DNA of 64,000 bases, from assembly GCA_045595165.1 (NCBI GenBank), contig JAZNZY010000005.1:1-64000 (forward strand). The letters are read 5' to 3'. The first letter of the stretch is position 1. Every line of letters begins with the position of its first letter. Position numbers and translations under genes: made by a program. Shown here in pieces: positions 57,442 to 64,000 of this stretch. The notes beneath the pieces are model-generated. The model made no database searches. It saw nothing but the letters and a program-made list of their open reading frames with translations, and was not told where the DNA came from. This stretch comes from SFLA01 sp045595165 (GTDB lineage Bacteria; Bacillota; Clostridia; Oscillospirales; CAG-382).

Positions 57442-58401
57442 ATGACAAGCTTTCTGAATGCGCTCCCCAGCGCAGTAGCGCAGGGTCTTATCTGGGGTAT
57501 AATGGCGATAGGCGTATACATTACATACAGATTGTTGGACGTATCCGACCTTACCGTTGATGGATCCTTCTGTACCGGCGGCGCAGTTTGCGCCGTAATG
57601 ATAGTTGCGGGCTACAACGTATGGCTTTCTATGGCTGTGGCGTTTATCGTCGGCATGGTAACCGGTCTTGTAACCGGACTTCTTAACACAAGGCTGGGCA
57701 TCCCCCCCATACTTGCAGGTATACTTACACAGCTCGGTCTGTGGTCTGTAAATCTGGCAATAATGGACATGAAGGCAAACCAGCCTCTTAACGTAAATAA
57801 TTACAAGCTTATCGTTTCTCTCCGTTACCTGCAGGACGTTGTAAAGGGCGACCGTCCCTTTTATATGTACCCCCTGTTTACGGTAGGCTTATTTACTGTA
57901 GGTATCATACTCGTTTTATATTGGTTCTTCGGTACCGAGCTGGGCGCTTCTCTCCGCGCAACCGGAGCAAACGGAAATATGGCTCGTGCGCAAGGCATAA
58001 ACACCAATGTAAACAAGGTTTTGGGACTTATGATATCCAACGGTCTCGTAGCCCTTTCCGGCGCACTGCTTGCACAGTATCAGAGCTTTGCGGATATCAA
58101 CATGGGCAGAGGCGCAATCGTAATAGGTCTTGCCGCTGTAATTATCGGCGAGGTGTTGTTCAGTAAGCTGTTCCGAAACTTTGCGTTAAAGCTGCTTTCC
58201 GTAAGTATCGGTGCGGTAGTTTATTACGTTGTTATTCAGGCGGTAATAAGTATGCTGGATATTAACTCCAACTATATGAAGCTTATATCCGCAGTTATAG
58301 TTGCAATATTCCTTGCAGTTCCTCACCTCCGCGCAAAGGTGTTCGGCGGAAGAAACGTAAACGTTAAAGCGGGAAAGGAGAATAACAATGTTAAAGGTTA
58401 A
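57442..58401 (+). CDS. ABC transporter permease (TrpY-like, branched-chain type)
   Basis: 319 residues with about eight to nine helices and the BPD_transp_2 style: LIWGIMAIGVYITYRLLDVSDLTVDGSF at the start and ASLRATGANGNMARAQGIN, the cytoplasmic coupling loop, near residue 175. The SNGLVALSGALLAQYQSFADINMGRG segment is typical. It forms the transport channel with the neighbouring ATPase, and its last 14 bases overlap that gene. Confidence 0.9.
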   Translation: MTSFLNALPSAVAQGLIWGIMAIGVYITYRLLDVSDLTVDGSFCTGGAVCAVMIVAGYNVWLSMAVAFIVGMVTGLVTGLLNTRLGIPPILAGILTQLGLWSVNLAIMDMKANQPLNVNNYKLIVSLRYLQDVVKGDRPFYMYPLFTVGLFTVGIILVLYWFFGTELGASLRATGANGNMARAQGINTNVNKVLGLMISNGLVALSGALLAQYQSFADINMGRGAIVIGLAAVIIGEVLFSKLFRNFALKLLSVSIGAVVYYVVIQAVISMLDINSNYMKLISAVIVAIFLAVPHLRAKVFGGRNVNVKAGKENNNVKG

Positions 58402-59182
58402 TAATATTGTAAAAGTATTCAATCCCCACACCATAAACGAAAAGGTCGCCCTCAACGGCGTTGATCTTGAGCTTAAAAGCGGCGATTTCGTCAGCGTTAT
58501 CGGCGGTAACGGCGCGGGTAAGAGTACGCTGCTCAACTGCGTTGCAGGGGTTTACCACGTTGAGGCAGGAAGTATTGTTATTGACGGAACGGACGTAACC
58601 AAGCTTCCCGAGCATAAAAGAGCAAAATTTATCGGCAGAGTATTCCAGGACCCTATGATGGGTACTGCCGCAACAATGCAGATAGAGGAAAATCTTGCCC
58701 TTGCCGCACGCAGAGGAAAGCTTAGACTTCTCGGCCCCGGTATAACTAAAAAGGAAAGAGAAAACTACCGCGAGCAGTTAAAGATACTCGACCTTGGTCT
58801 TGAAAACCGTATGACCGCAAAGGTAGGACTTCTCTCCGGCGGACAAAGACAGGCGCTTACTCTGCTTATGGCAACGCTTCAACAGCCCAAGCTTTTGCTT
58901 CTTGACGAGCACACCGCAGCCCTTGACCCCAAGACCGCCGCAAAGGTTTTGGAAACTACCGAAAAGATAGTTAATAAAAACAACCTTACCACACTTATGA
59001 TAACTCACAATATGCGTGATGCAATTACATACGGTAACAGGCTTATTATGATGCATGAGGGCAGAATCGTGGTGGACGTAAGCGGGGAGGAAAAGAAAAA
59101 TCTTACCGTTGAACAGCTTATGGGTCTGTTCTCCAAGACAAGCGGAAGCGAGATCGCAAACGATAAATTACTTCTTTCATAA
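58388..59182 (+). CDS. ABC transporter ATP-binding protein (TrpZ-like)
   Basis: 264 residues. Walker A GGNGAGKSTLLN near residue 38, Q-loop FQDPMMGTAATM, signature LSGGQRQALTL, Walker B LLLLDEHTAAL and H-loop MITHNMRDA are all intact. The DEHTAALDP wording is typical for this transporter subgroup. GGAG precedes the ATG at 58388. It completes the binding protein-permease-ATPase unit and is followed by a terminator. Confidence 0.93.
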   Translation: MLKVNNIVKVFNPHTINEKVALNGVDLELKSGDFVSVIGGNGAGKSTLLNCVAGVYHVEAGSIVIDGTDVTKLPEHKRAKFIGRVFQDPMMGTAATMQIEENLALAARRGKLRLLGPGITKKERENYREQLKILDLGLENRMTAKVGLLSGGQRQALTLLMATLQQPKLLLLDEHTAALDPKTAAKVLETTEKIVNKNNLTTLMITHNMRDAITYGNRLIMMHEGRIVVDVSGEEKKNLTVEQLMGLFSKTSGSEIANDKLLLS

Positions 59183-59196
59183 AAAATTACTTCAAG

Positions 59197-59231
59197 AAAA
59201 ACACACCGAGAAGCTTCTTGGTGTGTTTTTT
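59197..59231 (+). terminator. Terminator of the ABC transporter operon
   Basis: AAACACACCGAGAAG and CTTCTTGGTGTGTTTTTT stem with a T-tract. Confidence 0.92.
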
Positions 59232-59284
59232 GTGTCTTAACGTCGAACCGAGTAATATATTGATATTACGGAGGTTGATATTTT

Positions 59285-60025
59285 TTGGCAGAGATAATAA
59301 ACGGAATTTTAATTCCTTTTTTGGGCACGGCTTTGGGTGCGATGTGCGTATTCTTTTTAAAAGGCACGCTTAAAGAAAACCTTAAAAAAGCCTTTAACGG
59401 ATTTGCCGCCGGGGTTATGGTGGCGGCATCCTTTTTCAGCCTTTTATTACCATCTATAGAACAATCCGAACACCTTGGGATTTTCAGCTTTTTTCCTGCG
59501 GTTTTTGGGCTTTGCCTGGGATTTGGTTTTTTACTTTTACTGGATATTGTTATACCGCGGATAAGCCGCGGGTGCGGCAGTGCCAAACGTCCGTCTATGC
59601 TGTTTTTGGCGGTGACTCTGCACAATGTTCCCGAAGGAATGGCGGTTGGCGTAGTGCTGGCGGGACTTTCGGCAGACAGCGGAGATATAACCGCCGCGTC
59701 CGCCTTGGCACTATCTTTGGGAATAGCGTTTCAAAATTTCCCCGAAGGCGCGATAATCTCCCTCCCCCTTCACGCAAAGGGAGAAGGAAAGGTAAAATCC
59801 TTTTTATGGGGCGCACTTTCCGGGTTGGCAGAGCCTGTAGCGGCGGTGTGCACTCTTTTGCTTGCGGGATTGGTGGTACCGCTTATCCCCTACTTTTTGT
59901 CTTTTGCCGCAGGAGCGATGTTTTACGTGGTGGCAGAGGAATTATTAAAAGAAAACTCCCATATAGGCACGGTTTTTTTCGCCGTGGGGATTATTCTGAT
60001 GACTATAATATCCTGCGCGCTGTAA
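59285..60025 (+). CDS. ZIP-family metal transporter
   Basis: 246 residues with eight predicted helices. The helix IV and V metal sites are HNVPEGMAVGV and QNFPEGAIISL; the first keeps the usual histidine, while the second has Gln-Asn in place of the common His-Asn. A typical start (LIPFLGTALGAMCVFFLKG) and GFAAGVMVAASFFSLL follow. Moves zinc or another divalent cation into the cytoplasm, or out in some relatives. The start is a TTG with CGGAGG about ten bases upstream. Confidence 0.9.
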   Translation: MAEIINGILIPFLGTALGAMCVFFLKGTLKENLKKAFNGFAAGVMVAASFFSLLLPSIEQSEHLGIFSFFPAVFGLCLGFGFLLLLDIVIPRISRGCGSAKRPSMLFLAVTLHNVPEGMAVGVVLAGLSADSGDITAASALALSLGIAFQNFPEGAIISLPLHAKGEGKVKSFLWGALSGLAEPVAAVCTLLLAGLVVPLIPYFLSFAAGAMFYVVAEELLKENSHIGTVFFAVGIILMTIISCAL

Positions 60026-60028
60026 TAC

Positions 60029-60057
60029 TTGAAAAAACGTTTAATATGGTGTATAAT
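60029..60057 (+). promoter_or_regulatory. Sigma-A promoter for the alpha/beta hydrolase
   Basis: TTGAAA (60029-60034), 17 bp spacer, TATAAT (60052-60057). Confidence 0.8.
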
Positions 60058-60089
60058 GGTTTTGACCTCATTAAAAGGAAGTAAATATA

Positions 60090-61055
60090 ATGATTTTTGA
60101 AAAACAGATAGAAAAAGTTTTTCGCTCCACTCTTTACCGCAGATGCGATGATGACGGCAGCACCTTTTATTTTTCCCATAAAGATTTTGAAGGGTTATCC
60201 GCACAGCCCTATACCTTTGTTTCTTCTATGGGAAACACCCTTAAAGGATATTTTTATTCATACGAAAACCCGAATGAAGACAGACTTATAATCTTCGACC
60301 ACGGTTTTGGCGGCGGTCATCGCTCATATATGAAAGAAATTGAAATGCTGTGCAGGCAGGGCTACAAGGTTTTTTCCTATGACCACACGGGCTGTATGGA
60401 ATCCGAGGGGGAAAATACAAACGGCTTTGCCCAATCACTTCACGACCTTGACGATTGCATTACCGCTCTGAAAAAGGATGAAAACGTGAATACGGCGGAT
60501 ATTTCGGTTATCGGTCATAGCTGGGGCGGTTTTTCCACTATGAATATAGCTGCGTTGCACCCCGATATCACCCATATAATTGTAATAAGCGGTTTCGTTT
60601 CTGTGGAGGAAATGGTAAAGCAGAATTTTTCTGGTCTGCTCAAAGGCTACAGAAAGCACATTTTCGGCATTGAACAAAAAGCAAATCCCGATTACGTGGG
60701 ATATAACGGAGTAAACACCCTTTCAAAAACAGATGCAAAGGTTTTGCTTGTGTATTCTACCAACGATGGGTTGGTAAAAAAGGATATCCACTTTGATGCA
60801 CTTAAAAACGGTCTTGCGGGTAAAGAAAACATTGAGTTTCTTTTGGTGGACGGCAAGGGACACAACCCCAATTACACCCATAACGCCGTAAAGCTTTTGG
60901 GCGAATTTGCAGATGCAAAAAGACGGGCAACAGAGAAAGATGCTCTGCAAACGGCAGAACAAAAAGAAAACTTTAAAAATTCTTTTGACTGGGATAAGAT
61001 CACTGAGCAGGACGAAAAGGTCTGGGAAAAGATATTTGAAACGCTTAATAAGTAA
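60090..61055 (+). CDS. Alpha/beta hydrolase
   Basis: 321 residues, no signal peptide. The nucleophile elbow is GHSWGGFST (Ser) near residue 149, the oxyanion-hole region is FDHGFGGGH near residue 70, and a late Asp and His (LLVYSTNDGLV and VDGKGHNPN) complete a triad. The C-terminal 50 residues are charged and helical (RRATEKDALQTAEQKENF). It acts on an ester, thioester or amide of unknown identity. AAGGAAG precedes the ATG. It is a single-gene unit. Confidence 0.88.
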   Translation: MIFEKQIEKVFRSTLYRRCDDDGSTFYFSHKDFEGLSAQPYTFVSSMGNTLKGYFYSYENPNEDRLIIFDHGFGGGHRSYMKEIEMLCRQGYKVFSYDHTGCMESEGENTNGFAQSLHDLDDCITALKKDENVNTADISVIGHSWGGFSTMNIAALHPDITHIIVISGFVSVEEMVKQNFSGLLKGYRKHIFGIEQKANPDYVGYNGVNTLSKTDAKVLLVYSTNDGLVKKDIHFDALKNGLAGKENIEFLLVDGKGHNPNYTHNAVKLLGEFADAKRRATEKDALQTAEQKENFKNSFDWDKITEQDEKVWEKIFETLNK

Positions 61056-61059
61056 TTTG

Positions 61060-61090
61060 AAAGGCTCTGCGTTTGCAGAGCCTTTTCATT
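61060..61090 (+). terminator. Terminator after the alpha/beta hydrolase
   Basis: AAAGGCTCTGC-GTTT-GCAGAGCCTTTTC. Its stem is nearly the same as that of the terminator at 62246. Confidence 0.88.
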
Positions 61091-61101
61091 TTTGATACGC
61101 T

Positions 61102-61422
61102 TTATTTTTTATTCATCACCTTTACAAGTTCAAACACTGCACTAAGCTGTGTATCATCCAAGGATTTTAGTTGTTTTACAACCGAATCAAGCTTTGAGGG
61201 ATTGACGGAGTTCAAATCAAAAAACTCGTTTTCGGAAACATTCAGATATTCGCATATATAGAAAAAGCCTGTAAGCGACGGCAGCGATTTGCCTGATTCA
61301 ATATTATTGATATATCCCGCATTTTGACCTATGGCAAGACTCATCTCACGTGCAGAAACACCCTTGTGTTCTCTCAACTGTGCTAAACGCAAAGCGAACC
61401 GTTTTTCGTCCAATATACTCAC
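61102..61422 (-). CDS. XRE-family helix-turn-helix regulator
   Basis: 106 residues from a GTG at 61422 with GAAGGCG upstream; a longer reading would run into the divergent promoter. The helix-turn-helix is RLAQLREHKGVSAREMSLAI then GQNAGYINNIESGKSLPSL near residues 12-50. The C-terminal half is helical (LKSLDDTQLSAVFELVKVM) and may dimerise. Divergent to the 217-residue gene at 61564, so it may regulate that gene or itself. Confidence 0.85.
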   Translation of the reverse strand: MSILDEKRFALRLAQLREHKGVSAREMSLAIGQNAGYINNIESGKSLPSLTGFFYICEYLNVSENEFFDLNSVNPSKLDSVVKQLKSLDDTQLSAVFELVKVMNKK

Positions 61423-61487
61423 CGCCTTCGCATAATATAATACCCCATATACACACCAAAAACATCGTATCGTTTCCGTTAAAACAG

Positions 61488-61516
61488 TTGACTTGTGGGT
61501 TTTTATATGATATAAT
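61488..61516 (+). promoter_or_regulatory. Sigma-A promoter for the 217-residue gene
   Basis: TTGACT (61488-61493), 17 bp spacer, TATAAT (61511-61516), in the divergent gap next to the XRE gene. Confidence 0.84.
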
Positions 61517-61563
61517 ATCAAAAAGGGCGGAATTGCGCCCATATTTCGAAAAGGAGCAGTGTT

Positions 61564-62217
61564 ATGGCAGCATACTTGTGTACTTTAATTTACGGCAACG
61601 AAAGCTTTGGAGGATATCTGTCTGTAGACGGTCAGCGGGCAATAAGAATAGAAGACGATATGACATATCAGCTCGAACCCGGTCCTCACAGAATCGAGGT
61701 GTTCTCTACTTCAAACGCAGAACGTGCTGCCGGCAGATTTCAGGCAAATGTTTATAATATGACTTCGTCCGATGGCCCTCTTCTCGATACGATACAGCGC
61801 AACCAGGCACTTAAAAACATGGGCGACAGTTGGAATATCGACACGGTCGTAGGCGACGGTCAGTGCTTGACTTTGGGCATACGCTCAAGCGGAATGAAGA
61901 TCGTTGCAGCACCTGCATATGAGATCAGCGATCTTTCAGAAGAAGAGATCGAAAGACTCGAAGAATTCTTTGAGAATCTGGAAAAAGAACGTTTGGAAAA
62001 ATTACACGCTCCCAGACGCAGTAAGCCAAAAATCATATGGGGCATTATACTTATAATAGGCTTCGCTGAAGCGTTGGGAATAATTCCCGGTATGTTGAAG
62101 GCAGATAGCTTCGATCCCGTTATGCTGATACCGGTCGCTATATGCCTTGGCCTTTTCGGACTCGGATTGTGGATGTTCATTGATGGTGTTAAGAAAAAAG
62201 TTCGCGTTAAGAAATAA
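61564..62217 (+). CDS. Membrane-associated protein of unknown function
   Basis: 217 residues. An N-terminal beta-rich domain (YLCTLIYGNESFGGYLSVDG, MTYQLEPGPHRIEVFSTSN) similar to small PEGA-like or cytoplasmic stalk domains, a charged coiled stretch (SEEEIERLEEFFENLEKERL), then two C-terminal membrane helices (IIWGIILIIGFAEALGIIPG and VAICLGLFGLGLWMFI) and a basic end. AAGGAG precedes the ATG. Flanked by two near-identical terminators together with the XRE gene. Function not recognised. Confidence 0.78.
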   Translation: MAAYLCTLIYGNESFGGYLSVDGQRAIRIEDDMTYQLEPGPHRIEVFSTSNAERAAGRFQANVYNMTSSDGPLLDTIQRNQALKNMGDSWNIDTVVGDGQCLTLGIRSSGMKIVAAPAYEISDLSEEEIERLEEFFENLEKERLEKLHAPRRSKPKIIWGIILIIGFAEALGIIPGMLKADSFDPVMLIPVAICLGLFGLGLWMFIDGVKKKVRVKK

Positions 62218-62245
62218 CGTTGTCTATAAGTAAATAATTTCCGAC

Positions 62246-62276
62246 AAAAAGGCTCTGCGTGTGCAGAGCCTTTTTG
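62246..62276 (+). terminator. Terminator after the 217-residue gene
   Basis: AAAAAGGCTCTGC-GTGT-GCAGAGCCTTTTTG, followed by TTTTAT. Confidence 0.92.
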
Positions 62277-62283
62277 TTTTATT

Positions 62284-62358
62284 GGGGTCCCCGAGAAAGC
62301 GTTTTTAATATCGTAGCTTTGTCTGTTGCGAAATACAAATCTAAAAACCTTTCTTGGG
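62284..62358. repeat. GGGGTCCCC-type intergenic element, copy 4
   Basis: GGGGTCCCC, then CCCCGAGAAAGCGTTTTTA at the left and ATCTAAAAACCTTTCTTGGG at the right, which pair at their ends. The interior TTTGTCTGTTGC matches TTCGTCCGTTGC of copy 2. It lies just beyond the P-type ATPase stop. Confidence 0.72.
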
Positions 62359-62365
62359 ACGCTTT

Positions 62366-64000
62366 CTATTTGTGGTTTTTAAGAAGTCCCAGTGCCTTTG
62401 CAAGCTCCATTACCACGAGGGGTACGAGGATAAGGCCGAGGGCTATAAGATACATATGCCAAGGCAGGTAAACCAGACCGAAGGCAACGGAAACCGGGGT
62501 GAACAGAACTATTGCCATTAAAACGATGGCCACAGCCGCCGCCTGATTAAGCTTTTTGTTGCCGAAGAAGCCAATACGGAACAGAGATCGATCGGACCGC
62601 ATATTGAACGCCTGAACGATCTGGGAGAATGCAAGGACCATAAACGCCATTGTCTGTCCTGCGCTTTCGCCAACGTAGTGATTACCGATACCGTAGGCAA
62701 CCAGAGAAAGAATACCGAACATTATACCCTGAAGCACTATACGCACTCCGTAGCCGTTGGCAAACAGTCCTTCAGTTTTAGGTCTGGGAGGAACGTCCAT
62801 AATATCCTTCTCCGTAGGCTCCATACCCAAAGCGATAGCGGGAAGTCCGTCTGTAATAAGGTTTATCCAGAGAAGCTGCATAGACATAAAGGGAGATCTG
62901 TTCCATATGAGCATTGCTACGAACACCGAAACCACTTCGCCGAAGTTGGTGCCCAGAAGGAAGCCCACAACCTTTTTGATATTGGTGTATATGCCTCTGC
63001 CCTCTTTTACCGCGTCAACAATAGTGGCAAAGTTATCGTCGGAAAGGGTCATATCGGATGCGCCCTTGGCAACGTCAGTACCCGTAATACCCATTGCACA
63101 GCCGATATCGGCGGCTTTGAGTGCGGGAGCATCGTTTACGCCGTCGCCCGTCATGGAAACAACGTGTCCCTTCTTTTGCCAAGCCTTTACAATGCGTATC
63201 TTGTTTTCGGGAGAAACGCGGGCGTAAACGGAGATGTCCTCTACGCAGGCATCAAGCTCGGCTTCTGTCATTTCGTCCAGCTGGGAGCCGGTAATGGCAC
63301 GCTGACCGGGACGGAGTATGCCCAGCTCTCTTGCAATAGCAGATGCAGTGATAATATGGTCGCCGGTGATCATAACGGGGCGTATTCCCGCACGCAGGCA
63401 GGTGGCAACTGCCGCCTTTGCCTCGGGACGGGGCGGGTCGATCATACCCAGAACGCCCATAAAGGTCAGTCCGTTTTCCAATTCCTCGGAGGTTATTTCC
63501 GCGGGAAGCTCGTCGATAACCTTATAGCCTACCGCAAGCACACGAAGAGCATCCTCGCTCAACGCTTCGGTAAACCGCTTTGCTTCGGCGATGTTGCCCG
63601 AAACGCAACGGGAAGCCATTACGTCGAAGGCACCTTTTACGATAACGGTTATCTTTCCGTCGATATTATTGACGGAGGTCATTAATTTTCTGTCTGAATC
63701 AAAAGGAATAGTCGCCAAGCGGGGATAAGCTGTATTAAGCTCCGCTTTGGACATACCGTTGTTGTACGCCGCAAGGACTATTGAGGTTTCCGTGGGGTCG
63801 CCTATATGAGTAACCTTATCCGCTTCCACCAGAATGCTTCCGTCGGAGCACAAGGTGGCATAAGCGAGAAGCTTTTTCATTTTATCGGAGTTGGCGTTGG
63901 AAATGCTTTCGCTTTCCTTTTCGCCTTCCACCCAGCCCTTTACCAAGGTCATACGGTTTTGGGTGAGAGTGCCGGTTTTATCCGAGCAGATAATAGATGC
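62366..64000 (-). CDS. Cation-transporting P-type ATPase (calcium type), partial
   Basis: The reading frame continues to the window edge; 545 codons of the C-terminal part are present. The phosphorylated aspartate motif SDKTGTLTQNRM is at the right edge (63953-63985). Then come an N-domain nucleotide pocket, DPPRPEAKAAV, MITGDHIITASAIA, MTGDGVNDAPALK, and C-terminal helices with LLWINLITDGLPAIALGME, which holds calcium-site residues typical of type II ATPases. The overall pattern is type IIA/IIB Ca2+ export, but Mn2+ is possible. The N-terminal actuator and first helices are outside the window. Confidence 0.92.
   Translation of the reverse strand, partial: ASIICSDKTGTLTQNRMTLVKGWVEGEKESESISNANSDKMKKLLAYATLCSDGSILVEADKVTHIGDPTETSIVLAAYNNGMSKAELNTAYPRLATIPFDSDRKLMTSVNNIDGKITVIVKGAFDVMASRCVSGNIAEAKRFTEALSEDALRVLAVGYKVIDELPAEITSEELENGLTFMGVLGMIDPPRPEAKAAVATCLRAGIRPVMITGDHIITASAIARELGILRPGQRAITGSQLDEMTEAELDACVEDISVYARVSPENKIRIVKAWQKKGHVVSMTGDGVNDAPALKAADIGCAMGITGTDVAKGASDMTLSDDNFATIVDAVKEGRGIYTNIKKVVGFLLGTNFGEVVSVFVAMLIWNRSPFMSMQLLWINLITDGLPAIALGMEPTEKDIMDVPPRPKTEGLFANGYGVRIVLQGIMFGILSLVAYGIGNHYVGESAGQTMAFMVLAFSQIVQAFNMRSDRSLFRIGFFGNKKLNQAAAVAIVLMAIVLFTPVSVAFGLVYLPWHMYLIALGLILVPLVVMELAKALGLLKNHK

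Noticed and set aside
62678..63685. Plus-strand open frame of 335 codons opposite the P-type ATPase
   Set aside because: The minus strand encodes all P-type ATPase motifs; this frame has none.

Overview
The window reads as a contiguous piece of the chromosome of a Gram-positive, anaerobic, spore-forming member of the Clostridia, probably a gut lineage of the Oscillospirales/Christensenellales type. This is inferred from gene content: pyruvate formate-lyase with its activase and a ZTP riboswitch, sporulation genes (spoIIR, a spoIIQ-like LytM protein, spoIID), AddAB and RecD2 instead of RecBCD, YqeG, YlxM, lipoproteins with clear lipoboxes, strong AGGAGG ribosome binding sites, frequent TTG/GTG starts (cobB, psd, recD2, trmD and the ZIP gene start with TTG), and sigma-A promoters with 16-18 bp spacing. 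I count 58 protein genes and one tRNA. Both window edges cut a gene (D-Ala-D-Ala ligase on the left, a calcium-type P-type ATPase on the right). No rRNA, CRISPR array, transposase or prophage gene was seen.

Layout. 1-1.7 kb: ddl and a Sir2 deacetylase (minus). 1.8-7.9 kb: a small lipoprotein, riboswitch-pflB-pflA, and a large secreted DUF4855 protein. 8-15.2 kb (minus): psd, an FAD-dependent oxidoreductase, ligA, prmA, a SanA-like protein, an endonuclease IV-like protein and yqeG. 15.3-21.5 kb (plus): a small membrane protein, recD2, a DUF6259-like carbohydrate-active protein and a TPR-YwqG protein. 21.7-27.1 kb (minus): HPr, then uvrC-rsmD-coaD overlapping two enolase-superfamily/hydroxyacid dehydrogenase genes. 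27.2-35.8 kb (minus): a clpC-like gene, then ylxM-ffh-rpsP-khpA-rimM-trmD, continuing into an O-antigen-ligase-like gene and two DUF4330 genes. 35.9-38.5 kb: a membrane-anchored protein, an SGNH-hydrolase lipoprotein and a NUDIX hydrolase. 38.7-45.9 kb: spoIIR-addB-addA. 46-49.8 kb (minus): a SpoIID-like lipoprotein, a polytopic membrane protein, spoIID and a spoIIQ-like gene. 50-51.7 kb: a YjjG-type phosphatase, an unknown protein, an array of small hairpins and tRNA-Leu(CAA). 51.8-55.6 kb (plus): a second DUF4855 protein, a lipoprotein, and a two-gene radical-SAM cassette. 55.7-62.2 kb: a small membrane protein, a TrpX-like ABC transporter, a ZIP transporter, an alpha/beta hydrolase, an XRE regulator and a divergent unknown gene.

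Most striking: (1) positions 54450-55593, a lipoprotein-like protein with a cytoplasmic four-cysteine domain and five spaced G-[DE]-x-M-P repeats, translationally coupled to a short glycyl-radical-activase-like radical SAM enzyme; this is my best candidate for an undescribed modification system. (2) A family of about 75-95 nt intergenic elements beginning at a GGGGTCCCC palindrome, whose ends differ between copies in a base-pair-preserving way. (3) A row of seven to eight hairpins with ACATCAT linkers that reverse orientation halfway, beside tRNA-Leu. (4) A ClpC-like ATPase whose second Walker B glutamate is replaced by glycine. All family assignments are from recognition of motifs by eye; no database search was run.
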